Source: Tigriopus japonicus (Eukaryota; Arthropoda; Copepoda; Harpacticoida; Harpacticidae). From it: 64,000 bases of DNA. This document shows positions 41,449 to 54,072 of this stretch, in pieces. Within the stretch, counting starts at the first letter, position 1; each line of letters begins with the position of its first letter. Under the pieces are notes generated by a model that made no database searches, was not told where the DNA came from, and was given only the letters and a program-made list of their open reading frames with translations. The stretch is from positions 3,522,612-3,586,611 of the forward strand of contig CM021315.1 in NCBI GenBank assembly GCA_010645155.1, read 5' to 3'. The position numbers were made by a program, and so were the translations under genes.

Positions 41449-43484
41449 CCTTGTCAAAGCGAACTCGGAGCCAATATGAATTCTCATGACTATTTCATGG
41501 CCGACTTTGGGCTTTTGCATTAATAACTAGGCACATAGCACTCGGGGTTGGCAAGCTTTAGCTCGGGCAATTTTGGTCACAAAACGAAATTGAAACAAGT
41601 GTAATCACATAGAAACATTTTGAGGCTAAAATAACTTGAAAATTAATTTTGTTTTTTAATGATATTTTCAATTGGTGAATGTATTTTTCAGGCATTTTAT
41701 ATGCACAGTAATTCATTTTTGCATCACAAGAATGTTGTTGATAGGCCAGGTAATTATGGTTTTGATAACACTAATTGACTGGATGACCACATATAGTTAA
41801 AATCCTGCATAACACATAGTTGTATAGAATTCAAAATGAAATTTATGATGGATTTCAAAACAAAATGAGACAAAGCATTTTAGTCCCAAAATTTTCAATC
41901 TTCAAACAAGTTTAAAGCTGCCACAAATTCTACTTTTCTTGCAGTTATTAAGAAAATTGTCAAGCACCCTTTGTGTGGGTTGACTTGGCCCTTATGTTCA
42001 TTTGAACAAACATTATTAAAATAAAATTGTGTGAAGTGTTTTTGATCAGTCTTGCCCCCAATATCATAGAGGAATTCAATCAAAGTGTAAATATTGATAA
42101 GAACAAAGTGATGTCCAAGAAGAAGAATAGCAAACCATGGTTGATACCTCAAAATGTTTTATCTCACATAGGAGGTATACTGTCAAAAAGATTATAAAGA
42201 CAGCAAGGAATTGTTAGAATCTTTGTATTTTTCTCATTCTCTTCAATTCTCTAAACCTTTGATCAAAACCAAAATTGTGAAGGATGGAAAAATTCCATGT
42301 AATGGTGGTTCTTTTTTTAAAACTAATCCTTCAAAAAAATCCTTATTGTCTAAAATTTAAACTAAAGTGTGGCATGCCCGCTCATGTATATAAAACCCGT
42401 CTACATAGAATATAAGCAGCATTGAAGTACACCTCTTTCTACTCACTACATGTTGCGTGGCCTCGCAGCTACTCAGCGTGCTACAAAAGGGAAAATGCCT
42501 TTTCCAACTATTCAAGTCAAGTAACTTACATATTGCATGAAGCTAATATAGTGTTTGAATGAAGTTTCAATTTTGAGTCATTTATGACACATTTATAGAT
42601 GTTCCATTTCTTTTGGAAACACTGTAAATACTGTCAAGGAAGCCAAAGACTGGACTAACACAAGTTAATCCCATTGAACAGATCAATTTTTTTAAAAGAA
42701 AAAAATAGTAATCTCCAGGCATGGGTCCCATTGCTTACAAAATATAATTAACAAAAACTACATTAGATTTTCGATAAACTATATACTATTACAATAACAT
42801 TTTTCTCAAATATAATTTTTTAAAATTATTTTGTCTTAAAATCTTATCTATTGCAAATACAGCTACTTTATAATTGTGATTTAACTTCACTGAATCACAT
42901 TTTCTCCAAAAACAACATGTTTTGACTTCGTTTTTTTTTTTTTTTTAAATCCCAGAACTTATGATGCTATGAAAATACAAGTGTAATTTACTTTTGACAC
43001 ATCTGACTTGAATTGACCAAAATTTTAGTAGTTACAATTGAACTTCCTTGCTTGAGATCAAATGTAGTTAAGTACAACTACAATTGATAATTTAATTCCA
43101 TTAACGGTCTGCTAAGCTTACTTGCCTCTTTTTCTTTGGAAGTGGCCAATTTGCCAACCCTGCCAACCTTGACAGAGTACAAATACAGGGTGTCTAAGAA
43201 TTGATGGTCCTTCGTAAAAAATAAATCTTCAATAGCTCAAAGGCACGTCCACACTATTGGCACATTATTGAAGAGAATAATATGCTATTCCAGAAATATC
43301 ACTTCATATATCATATTTCACTTCCATATAACTAACAACCCTTTTAAAAGCTTATTGTATCACCCCTTTAACTTATTTGACTTGATATGTGGGCATGTGC
43401 TTTTTATTTTTTCTTGGCGTTACTTTCCGTTTTTGACACAGGGTTGAACATATGCTCATATTTGAAAAAAGCCTTCACATTTTT
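41449..43484. other. Intergenic; traces of a plus-strand non-LTR element
   Basis: At about 42070-42160 one plus frame reads KKKNSKPWLIPQNVLSHI, like the KPWIT linker that follows non-LTR endonucleases, but no longer frame survives. Another TAATTACAATTAC-like fragment lies at 43020-43090. Otherwise AT-rich. Confidence 0.3.
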
Positions 43485-44008
43485 GGTATGGGCACTTTCA
43501 AATGGTTCTTCGACAAAGTTGACCCTGCATGATTTTGTTTTTAACAAAAGATTTCAACTGCGCTGTCTGGGAGGAGGACTTGACTCGATCATCATTCAAT
43601 TGCAAATATTACAGGAGTGAAATCTCCTATCAAGACGAGACTTACATTTTTGAAAAGCTAACAGAAAAAGCCATTCCATGATGTGTATTTCATTGATATC
43701 AAATGAATGGTTGAGGCGCTAAATCCAATCAAGTTCGAGGGTTCCGCGGAGCGACGTAAAATAATCATCTAATTTTCAATGATAAAAAGGTTTATAGACT
43801 TCATAACTACAGTGAATCTACAACAGATGAGGGAGGGTCAATTTGCTGTTGGTTTGGTTCAATTTAACTTATTTCTCAGGTCAGGAGGGCTTAAAATGTT
43901 TTAAAATTGGTCCCCCTGAGCTGAAAAAATTAACAAAATTTAACCAAATCTACTGCAAATTGACTCTCCCTCATCTGTTTTGAATTCCTTGTAGGTATCT
44001 AGATATCA
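43485..44008 (+). repeat. Dispersed repeat family R1, copy C
   Basis: It contains the R1 backbone plus a complete foldback end: GAGGGAGGGTCAATTTGCTG at 43829 and its complement near 43950-43975. The right edge abuts the right arm of the long inverted repeat. Confidence 0.78.
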
Positions 44009-44011
44009 AAA

Positions 44012-46402
44012 TGCTCTTTTCCTTCAAAGAAAAATAATTGATTATGATTAAAAGAAGGAAAAACTGTTGCCGTCTATCAGCAACGGACTCCATCTGAACC
44101 GTGCTCCATTGTCTGATTAAAACCCTCAGTCTCGCAAAAAGAGAAACCAGACGAAAGACAATTAGTCTACACGATTGGACATAATACCATAATATTTGGC
44201 CAACAATAATAAAATTAGGAATAAATTGCCAAATAGTGACCGATAATTACCTCGAAGTGCTGAAACTAAACGTCAAAAAAAATCTAAGATTCTAAAATGC
44301 CAAAGTTGCTGAAAAGAATGCTCCTAAATTTACGCCAAACAGTAAGAAATTATTGTGACTTGGGCCATTAGGAAAATTAGGGCCAGCAACAATAAACGTC
44401 TTTCTTCGTACAAACAAGTATATTGATACACGCTAGTCCATTAGTATTCACAATTTAAAAAAAATCTGGCTACGAACATTACACGTTTATCTGCAAAGCT
44501 ACTCCTAATCATCTGTTGATTGTAACTGGAAATGTCATTTCAATTTATTTGTTTTTCATGCATATTTTTGGTGAGTTATTTCTTAAAGTCTTCGTCATGT
44601 TTCATATTGTTCCAAAAGTATGGATCCAGATGTTTTCAATGATGCCTTGTTAACAAGATTATCTTTGGTTGAAACGAAAAATTCTTAGAGTTTACCGCAT
44701 AACTGCTTCACAAATTTTCCTAATTCTCCAGCCAATCCGGTTTGGGAATTCCAAATGACAAAACGTAATTAATTGGTCGAATCGTAGGGTCAAGCAGTTA
44801 AGCAATGAAGCAGAAAGAGTAAGATTAAGATGTGAAGGAATATGCAGGGCTTACCAGTTGTTGCATGTTGTAATTTTTTTCATTGATTATAGGTAAGGGG
44901 CGGGATAATGTGTTTTGGAGGCAAAAAAATATATTTTATTTGGTCAAAATGGCGTTTTACTTAATAAAAATGGAAAAATGTGAATTTTCAAAGAGCTAAA
45001 AAGTACCCGATACTTCATAAAACCAGGTTTGGTCAAAGACTAGATTTAGTCAAACATATTCATTTCATAAAAATCATTCATTTGAGGGCTCATAGCAAGC
45101 TCCTAGAGCTCTCAATAATGCAACTTATTGAGTACCACATCAGAGATTTTTTATGAAGATTGACTTGAGAAAAAATGTGAAGAAAAAGTTGTCTGCGATC
45201 TTAAATTACGTATTGAAATTGAAACAAATTTAATCAGGAACCACTGTACTTCACTGCAAGGATGGCTTGAGCCATCCTTGATTTAATACATCATGCCAGT
45301 GACATACCTTTGAGGAACAGACCACAATATATCAACCAATGTTTTCATTTCCATATTTTGAGACAGAAAACTGCATAAAGAACTGTATATCACCGTAGCA
45401 CTATCCATTGATATCAAGTTGAGTGATGAGTAGGGCCAGGAAAAATATTTGCCCAAAAGTGACAAAATATCCAATTTATATTTTCTTCAAAAGGGCCAAA
45501 TCTTTGGGAAAGCCGGATATTGAAGAAATATCTGGCTCTTTTGACAACGCCATTATTTGGTATTTTTGTCTTTGTGCACCGATTTTTCAAATGTGTTTTT
45601 AGTTCATTTGATTCAGTTGGCCGTTTTTGGATGCATACTCGTCATGTGATTGATGTGACAATACAATTTTCAATTTGCCTCAATAGATGACGCAGTTTTT
45701 TTGTGTATGACTGTAGTTTTGGTTGTGAATGTCTAATCTTAGTACACATGCCATTTTGTACAGATTTTTGTATTTTTGGGTTTATTTTGAGTAAGCTCTA
45801 TTGAGCATTGGTCATTGATTTATTGTCCTCAATTTTGCCTGAAATATTTTGTTCTGACTTAAATTTTTGAAGAAATATTTATTTTTTCATTGAACAACCG
45901 AAATATTTTTAAAAAATCGAGGAAAAGCGGAGAAATGTTCCTAAAATATTTTATATTTTAAAATTCATATTTACGGGCCCTAGTTATGAGTAAGTGGGAA
46001 AAAGCCCAAAAATCTCCAAAGTAAAAGACAGAGGTTTAGAAAGTCTTTTTATTCACTAAAATTAATTATAGGAAATATGTATGGCCGAGTGCACAGTACT
46101 GATTGGTTTCCCAAACATGCCGTCAATAAAAAAAAATATACTCCACTGAATTCCACATTGGGTTTCTCTGGATTTGGAATTTGAAACTATTTGTTGTCTG
46201 AATATTCATTTTTTGAACTTGCAATAGACACGATAAATTTCAAGATATACAGAAGCTTCCTTCACTCGAATATGACAAGGTTTCAGTCCCTGAGTTTGAT
46301 ACTGAACTCTCAACTCGCCTTCTCCAATAAATAAAAGATTGTCTCTTACAGAGTTTTTACAGGTCTCAATACAATCCTAAATATTCTTCATGTTAAAACT
46401 AA
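44012..46402 (-). repeat. Long inverted repeat, right arm
   Basis: Reverse complement of 13785-15983 with an extra ~190 bases at about 44185-44375. Scattered single-base differences include a change that creates TTAACAAG where the left arm has CTTGGTAACAAG. The inverted copy of the TAGGGCCC MITE is at about 45435-45985. Confidence 0.9.
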
Positions 46403-46439
46403 TGGTGCTTACTGACAAATAAACAGTGCAATCACAATT

Positions 46440-46915
46440 CTAAGAATGCGTGTCGAAGTATAGGGATGGGTCCATATCGGCCATGAGCAAGAGTGGTTTA
46501 ATCTCGTCTTGTCGAAGAAAATCCCGTCCCCAGGATCCCGGGACGGGATTAACCAGGATTTTCGGGGATTTATATTTTTATATTACGGTATTACGGTGTA
46601 ACTATCAAAATTTTGAGTCTGTCATTATAGGTCCAATGATTGGAAACAAATATTTTGGTGAAATTACGAGATGATTACTAGATATTTATTTCATTTTTGC
46701 CATTTTCACATCATATTGAAAGCGAACGAATTGCAAATTTTTACAAAATCCCGTTATAGTAACAAAATACCGTTTCATGATCCCGCAAAACAATCATTTT
46801 TTGGAAAAATATGGAAAATCCCGGTTACCTCGTTTTCATGGTTAGAAAAGCCTGTCCCGGGATCTTGGCAATCCCGGGATCCCGGGGATAATCCCCTGAC
46901 CAACCTAGCCATGAG
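46440..46915. repeat. CCCGGGATCCCGGG-rich repeat
   Basis: ATCCCGGGACGGGATT near 46535 and GCAATCCCGGGATCCCGGGG near 46870 enclose AT-rich sequence. Such G/C-box ends are common in hAT-like non-autonomous elements, but no target duplication was found. Confidence 0.4.
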
Positions 46916-47498
46916 TCGGTTCAGTATCGGATCGGATCAGTTCAGTTCAGTACTTTCAATGAGGGAGACTCCTATGACTACTAGGACCCCTAACATCACA
47001 AGCCTAGGGCTAGTTTTTTGAATCTCGATCTTAGTTGGATTTGAACTGATTCCTCCCAAAAATTCAAGCTTGATGTGAGCGCAGTTCAGAGCCTTCTTCG
47101 ATTGAACGTCGTTTTCTCCCATTTAAACAAACGAGTTTTACGTTTTGATCCAAAAATACCGGAAGGTTTTCAATGGAAAATATATTTTGCTTTTCCCAAG
47201 AATACGTTTTTCATTCAAAAAAGGCAAGATTGATGATGGGGATGAAGCTGCCATCTTTTTCGTTGCGGGTTACCATGCCCGTGGATAAAAAAAGAAACAC
47301 AAAAACGAGAAATTCGAGCTTCAGAGTCTACTCCGTTGCTTGAGTTTCATGCTGAATGTGATGAAAACTTGAACAAAAGAATGCTCTTATTCAGCAAGTG
47401 AATCACGGAGGACTTGTATCCCCATCAGATCTGGTCTACCTTATGTGCCAACTTGCTCAGACTCTATTCAGTGCCATTGTGAGGGATTAGGAGATCAG
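46916..47498. other. No gene identified
   Basis: Short run of CGGATCGGATCAGTTCAGTT at about 46928-46950; nothing else is recognised. Confidence 0.3.
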
Positions 47499-48312
47499 TA
47501 GGGCTAGGGAAAAAAATTATTTACATTAAAAATATTTTTTTACATTTTTTCCCAATTTTACGTTTACGTAACATTTTAATTTTATTTGACATTTTTTGGA
47601 AAATTTCAACATTTTCTTAATTTTTTTGTACTTTTTGCCCAAAAATGTCATCCCAAAACCGGTTCTGAAGGACCAATTAATCAAATGAAGGCTTGAAATT
47701 TCCCGCCAAAATTTCCTGCTAAAATTGTCATTGTTCAACTTCACATTTTACGATGCCAATCAATTAAAATCTTTGGAGAGGGGGAAAAAGTGCCCTTAAA
47801 GGTTCTTTTTGTTATTGTGAAAAAGTTCAAATTAGAAACTTTGTGACCCTTGTTTCCGTTATTATTTTTCGTGGGCTAAATAGCTATGTGTAGAGTAAAA
47901 AGTATGTTTTAAGTTGGCACTGTTGTCATTATTTACTCAGACTTTAATATCTATTGCCTTTCAAAGGGTCTGATGAATGTGCCATCTGACTTATAACATA
48001 AACTGTTTTGACGTCTAGCTTATAAAAAAACCCCGTTATGTGAAGTGCAACCTCCATTTTTATAGCTAGAGTTCTGACGGCATTATTTCCTTCAGATGTC
48101 TGGTCACACTGTCTTAAGTAGTCTTCTCAAGTCCTCCACGCATCTAGTCCCATTTCTCACACATTTCGTTGACTTTTTTGCCCTAATTTTTTTGCTCTTT
48201 TTGCTCTAAATTTCAACATTTTTTGCCCTATATTTCAACATTTTTTGCCCTTTTTCCTGACATTTCAATGACATTTTTTGGATGTTTTTCCAACATTTTT
48301 TCCCGGGCTCTA
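47499..48312. mobile_element. hAT-like MITE, 814 bp
   Basis: Ends TAGGGCTAGGGAAAAAA and (inverted) TAGAGCCCGGGAAAAAA; exact 8-bp duplication GAGATCAG at 47491-47498 and 48313-48320. Repeated ACATTTTTTGCCC-type units fill both ends. No gene. Confidence 0.88.
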
Positions 48313-48674
48313 GAGATCAGTGAAGCATTCCATAAAACTCAAAACCCAAGAGACATTTTCGTTAGAGTTTTCATTACCCTTATCAAAGCCAATATGATTA
48401 CAGCTAGCCTGGTAGAAGAGCATTGTTTTGGAAACCATTTGTTCCTCATTTGAACTAAATGACAAAATTCATGTAGAAAAGAAGAGATCCTACTCCAAAG
48501 ACTCAAAGATTGAGAGGAAAGTCTCAAAACTCGTTGCATGATCGAAAGATGTCGAACTGTGTCTGAATTATTTGTTGGCTTCTATTCCAAATGTTTTTCT
48601 TTGTTAAAGCAGTTTTTTGTGTTTAACAAGAGTCTGTTGTGAAGTTTTCCTTACAAAAAACTGAATGTATTGTA

Positions 48675-50164
48675 AAGGGTCCGCCATAAACCGGATTCCG
48701 CTATGAGTTAGATTTTAAGTGAGAACTATAGAAAGTAGAATTATGAAACCTATTTTGTAAACAACAGTTATTCTAAAGTATCAGGTGAAAAAGAATTTTT
48801 AATCCTATCACTTGACTCAACCGGTCTTGGCCGAATCAAAGTTACGACCCTAAAGTGCTTTGCGGCCGAACTCTGGTGAGGTCAAAGTCAATTATATACA
48901 AATATAAGTTTCAACAAATTAAAAGGCAACTATTAAGCTTTCACATGAGCTATAGCAGGCCTTTCTATGACCAAAATGGCGCTTGTGACAAGGATTTTAG
49001 TGATTTGGTCCGTTTCAGCATGGCGCCTACAGCAACAAGGCCAAAGTCTGGGCCAATTGCAAAATCATTAAGACCATGCACGACTTTGTAAAAAGCGACC
49101 GCCAGATTGCCAACTTAATTTAATGTAAAAACGTGTCCAAAACGTCATCAGGACTCTCAAGGCCAATGCGCCATGGGTGGGGCGAGGCCCGCCAGCCAAG
49201 TCACCCCCGTCAACGTTAGAAAGGTGAAAGATATGGTCAGGAAGTAGCCTGTCTTGAACATCAAACACTTTGCAATGCTTGCAACTGCTCTCAGACGTCT
49301 GCCACAAGAATTGTCGAGGCCCTCTGTTTCAAGTCTTTCGCGACTTTAGAGAGGCCCCTCCTGTCCAAGATGGCAAAGGAAAAGAAGATGGAAAGGTGCC
49401 AAAAACTGGAGGACTGCGTTAGGGAGAATTAGGGCAGAAGTGGGAGCAAGAGAGTGGTTTTGTGGAGCGATAAGAAACTCTTTGTCGTGGACCAGGTGGT
49501 CAACAAGAGGAACAGGAGGGTGGTGGCTTAAAAGGCAGACGTTAACTTGCAGGCGGCCATGAAGACCAATCACCTGGTATCCATAATCGTGTTTGGATTG
49601 TTTGAAAATGATGGAAAGGTTATGTTGCGCCTCAGAATATGGGCCAAGTGGAGGAGGAAGGTGGTCCTGATGCAAGGCGGGGCACCCTGTCATCCTGCGC
49701 ATGCAGTCCAGGATCATCTCTCCGAAAACTGAGGGCCGGAGGCCTTCTGTTCCAAAGAGTTATGGTCACACTCATCCCCCGACCCCAACTTTTTAACCCC
49801 CCTGGACTTTTAGTTGTGGTCGACGGTGGAGGGCGTGACCAATTCCAAGAGGCACCCCAACATCCAAGTCCTAAAGGCCATAATCGAAAAAACCTGGGGA
49901 ACCATCTTGGAGGCTTCCAAGGTCAGTCAAATGTGTGCAACGGTCAGGGATAGAATCGCCTTGGTCTTGGCCACAAACGGAAAGCACTTCATGTAGTTTT
50001 ATAATAATAAAATATACCTTAATATCCTACCAATTATAAAAGATACACCATTTTTGAAAATGGCAGACTTTGTTCTTTCCGATGGTGTCAATTAAACTTT
50101 TATCAGATCACTAATAAGAGAGCTTGAGACCTTCAACGCGGAATCGCGTTTATGACAGACCCTG
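48675..50164 (+). mobile_element. Decayed mariner/Tc1-type element
   Basis: Ends AAGGGTCCGCCATAAACCGG and (inverted) CAGGGTCTGTCATAAACGCG, both followed by ATTCCGC, lie next to TA at 48673-48674 and 50165-50166. It encloses a broken transposase reading plus. Confidence 0.82.
48960..49996 (+). pseudogene. Transposase relic, DD37D-type clade
   Basis: Several frames must be combined. Recognisable pieces are KVWANCKIIKTMHDFVKSDR (start of the DNA-binding part), VVLWSDKKLFVVDQVVNKRN (the first catalytic Asp in SDKKLF), LMQGGAPCHPAHAVQ (second site, Asp replaced by Gly), and HSSPDPNFLTPLDF followed by a stop and LWS (third site). The last frame ends LATNGKHFM and TAG at 49996, aligned with the end of the intact transposase at 60608-61624. 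Multiple stops, frameshifts and loss of a catalytic Asp make it long dead. Confidence 0.8.
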
Positions 50165-50442
50165 TATTTGAAATGGCTAGTATGAGGCCTACTAGTTTTT
50201 ATTTGTGGAAGAATATGTATTTTTGATTACCTCAATGTAGGCAATCATCATCTAAATTACACAAAAACGCGACAGAAAGCTCTAGGAAAGGAATGTAACG
50301 TAGGCCTTAAGCTGTACAGTGGCGTTTTCTGTAGTAAATCCTTCGTTGAGTCATCCTTGGATTACAGCAAAGAATGAATAAATAAATATGGCAACGAGAT
50401 AAGTCTTTGCCAAATTTGAAAATATACAACACACCATGGAGT

Positions 50443-51216
50443 TAGAGCACTTTTAATAAGAGTGTGGTCATTAAATACACCGTAAAGTAGTTTTCGTGCG
50501 GCAACAGCTTACACTTCTTATGATACCCATATATTTGAAGACAGCAACAGTCATACATCAGTTTTAGACTAACTAAAGCCCCTCAAATGTTTTCGAAGAA
50601 ACTCCAAATGGAACTGAAAGTATTTGAAGATGAATTTGGCAAGGATCATATATCATATTTCTCTTAAAAAGTAAAGCTTTTTATACCAATCTTAAAGCGA
50701 ATTTTGTATGTTGTGCTCAAACGCCACACTGGTAGATGAACCAGCAGTATGTGGGGACATGACATGTTACAAATGATGGTAAGTAAATAAAAAGTGTTAC
50801 AAAACCTGTGAAAGTTATAGGATTTATTAATATAATTAATAGTACTAATAAAAGGGTAAGAAAGAAAACAAGAGCTAACAGACTTGAAGGACAGAATTAT
50901 ACATTTGCTCACTGGAATCATGGTGAAGAATAATATTTTAAATGATCTGTCTAATTTTTTTTAAACAAGCAAGGGCTTGGTGAATTTGAAGCTATTCAAG
51001 CAATTCAAGAATTTCAATTATCCTAATTAACTCCGCCAAAAACTATGACAATTTCATTAGCAATAATCAATCAACATTTGAGGCACCAAAGTTTGCCAAA
51101 AACTGATGTATGACTGTTTTTTCTTTAAATACATGTGTTTCAAGGGAAGTGCAAACTGTTGCACGTTAATTTCGCACTAAAATTAAATGGCACACTTAAT
51201 GACTGTAATCTTTAGT
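50443..51216. mobile_element. Diverged relative of the 5610-6072 MITE, interrupted
   Basis: It begins TAGAGCACTTTTAATAAGAG and keeps the order of internal landmarks seen at 5610-6072 (CGGCAACAGCTTACACTTC, CATACATCAGTTTTAGAC, AACATTTGAGGCAC, TGACTGTAATC), but with a 250-300 bp insertion at about 50665-50935 and strong decay of the right end. Confidence 0.6.
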
Positions 51217-52342
51217 TTAGTCAAAATCAAAGGATGCCCATTTAGTATCCTCAGTCTTACTCCTTGAGTCCGGTCAAATGAAAGAGTGACAGTATATAGT
51301 ATATTAACAGCACCATCATATAATTGATTACATGGAACTCGGAAACATTGGACGGGGCCTCTAGGTGGCCATACTAAAGTAGTTCTAACCAATAAATTTA
51401 TCTCATTGATACAAAAAATGTCAAGTGGTTTTTTGGTCACCTTGTCAAAGATGACAGTAGATCGATTCAGGACAACAGACGTAAAAATACAGATTCAATG
51501 ATTAAAAAACCTTGATAAGAGTTACAAACATACATGGATCATATTTTTTGGCACAAATAACCACATGATAGAAAGAATATCATGCAATTTAATACTTCCA
51601 ACGCCATAAAAAATCCTCAGATCCTGCATGCTCTGAACTGGCGTATCGGGTAATGTTGCTTATAATTAGAGCGGCCAAAAGCATTTAGAAAAAAATCAAT
51701 TTAAATACCTATATTATTGTTTTGAGAAGTTTTTAAATATTTGGGCTTTTTCTTCCAAAATTAAAGGAAAGTCCCGTTTTCATTGAAATATTTCAAGAAT
51801 CTCCACGATTTCAGTTAATCTTTCGAAATTTTGATAAAAAATCTATCTTTTCAAAAAAATACATTGTCAAAGTCTTCCATTTTTCAACTTATCATGACAC
51901 TTTTTGAGGAGAAGAGGCAAACTAAAATGAAAAAATCGGTGGGGAAATAAATATTTGGTCAGCTTGGCTTCGAAAATTTCATTAACGGATTTTAATGTAA
52001 AATAGAAAACAGCAGCTCCAACAAGAAAAATCTGATGGAAACTCTCGTTTGAATATTCAACCAAACCTTAGGCTCTAAAACATTGATTAAATGAAGTGGA
52101 TGAATAAGGACTGTCAAAAATTTTTTTTAAACCAATATGATACTTTAGCACCAAAGATTTGTTTACCTGTTTCCATCATTGTCAATTCTTCATCAAATAT
52201 TTTGATTTTTCAATCAATATTTTCAAAAATACTAATTAATTTCTTCAAGCTCCTTGCAAATTTGAATATTTTTTAAATACTTGGGTGTGATTTAAATATC
52301 TTCTTAAACATTTTGATACTTTTTTCTTGAATATTATTTAAA
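51217..52342. other. No gene identified
   Basis: Very AT-rich up to the assembly gap. Confidence 0.3.
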
Positions 52343-52498
52343 NNNNNNNNNNNNNNNNNNNNNNNNNNNNNNNNNNNNNNNNNNNNNNNNNNNNNNNNNN
52401 NNNNNNNNNNNNNNNNNNNNNNNNNNNNNNNNNNNNNNNNNNNNNNNNNNNNNNNNNNNNNNNNNNNNNNNNNNNNNNNNNNNNNNNNNNNNNNNNNN
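52343..52498. other. Assembly gap
   Basis: 156 undetermined bases. Confidence 0.99.
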
Positions 52499-53454
52499 TT
52501 AATTGTCTCTATAATGGAATCAAAACTGATGGGGATGAATTATAATATGTTTTGTTGTACTTTCTGGCAAAATTATATTGACTGGGGCTCTTTTGCGAAT
52601 ATTGAATTCGATTTATTTTCAGTTATATGCTAAAGAGGGTTTGATTTTGAAACATGAGCCTTTTAGGCAAATGATAATTATGCTACTTGGTTTAAAAAAT
52701 GTTAACTTTATTAGATTAGAGGTGCTTCTGAGGATTAATAGTTGTGAAATACTCTTCAAAATGTGTGATGACAGACATTTTTTAATTAGCTGATGTTCTG
52801 GTATCAGTTTTCCTCTTTTTGTCCACGAGCTATTCTGTTTGAGCCTAAGTTGCTATATTTTAAGCGAAGATTTATGCCTTCAGAAATTGTTTATGGACAT
52901 GATAATTGAAAGGCAGTGGGATAAAACTTTGATATTTTCTTTTATTTAGTCAACCCTTTTTATACCTTTTTTACGTTCATATTGAACCTTGAAAACCCCA
53001 ATTGCTGAACTAGAAAAGTTTAAGTGTAAATCATGGCATTGGATTCAGGAAAATGTCCTAATTTTATAAAAGCAGGGTGACTTAAGAAAACGTCGTTTTG
53101 AGAAGCGTATTTTGTGGCTTAGGGGTGAGTACCTGCACTCTTTTTGATGGGTAAATTGTTCTAGGCTTATCTGTAAGATTCTCACAACAAATAAAGTTAT
53201 TTTCTTGCAAAATAATCAGTTTCTAAACACTAAACTGTTACACTTGGGGCCCGGGAATTGTTCGCCCTCTGAGCGTACTTTAAGGATCAAAATCAAAACA
53301 AAAGGAGGCCGAGACTTAATTTGGCTCAAGTTTACCAAAGTAAAGTCAAGGATGACTCAAGCCAGGATTACTTTCAAAATACAACTTGGGTCCGATCGGT
53401 ACAATGATAATTCAACGGAACAATATACTTGATACAAAAACCTATGACCTGGTA
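52499..53454. other. No gene identified
   Basis: AT-rich DNA, no repeat ends or coding pattern recognised. Confidence 0.3.
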
Positions 53455-53690
53455 AGTATTGAGTCCTTCAAGCGCAACCAGTGAAATGGAAATCACGTGC
53501 AACCTTTGAGCTTTGATGCACAAAATTTCTGTTCTAATGTGTCCAATATACCTTTAGAAGCTCGAAAATGGGTCACATGTTTGTGTCAGGGTGCAATTTC
53601 TGGAGCTGTATTACTAAGGTGACCTCCCAGTCAGCGGCTCCTTAAAGGACCCAATACTGCCATCCAGAAGTGGAGAAATGCGCTATCTTA
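53455..53690 (+). pseudogene. Relic TSP1-like exon region, copy 1
   Basis: Homologous along its length to 55690-55945, including upstream intron-like sequence (TTCAAGCGCAACCAGTGAAATGG; then CAACCTTTGAGCTTT). After an acceptor-like CCTTTAG the frame matching copy 2 is closed by TAA, and its cysteine codons are lost. It lies upstream of the first exon of the plus-strand TSP1 gene, so it may remain from an earlier neighbouring paralogue. Confidence 0.4.
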
Positions 53691-53703
53691 CTTTACCGGA
53701 CAT

Positions 53704-53911
53704 TGGGTCGCGTGTTAACGCATACTGAAAAAGATTGTTTTTAGAGTTTATTGAAATCAAGTTAGATTAATGATTCTGAAGTAAGCATTTCCTTAGGTTT
53801 TTAGTTGTGCTTGAAACGGAGAAGCTGAAGCAAGTGTTTACTGGAGGAACGTTAATCTGACTTGATTTTGGTATTCTCTTAAAACCATCTTCTATGCGTT
53901 GACACGCGACC
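53704..53911. mobile_element. Palindromic MITE (GTTAACGCAC type), copy 2
   Basis: Ends GGGTCGCGTGTTAACGCAT and (inverted) GGGTCGCGTGTCAACGCAT, flanked by ATT on both sides. Internal AATCAAGTTAGATTAA and its inverted partner AATCTGACTTGATTTTGG match copy 1 at 37214-37409. Confidence 0.75.
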
Positions 53912-54072
53912 CATTGGCAGAGTGTCAAAAGAGTTGAACGCAAACAACGATCGCTACTTCAGAGACATTCTGGAACAATTTCATTCAAATGTCAACCCAA
54001 ATCCGGATACCTAAGGACTGGAAAATCGACGTGGAATTTGAATGCCATACGTGGTTTGCCGTACTATAGACC

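Noticed and set aside
46450..47021. Plus-strand frames of 74 and 116 codons
   Set aside because: They follow the CCCGGGATCCCGGG repeat; no domain and repeat-like composition.
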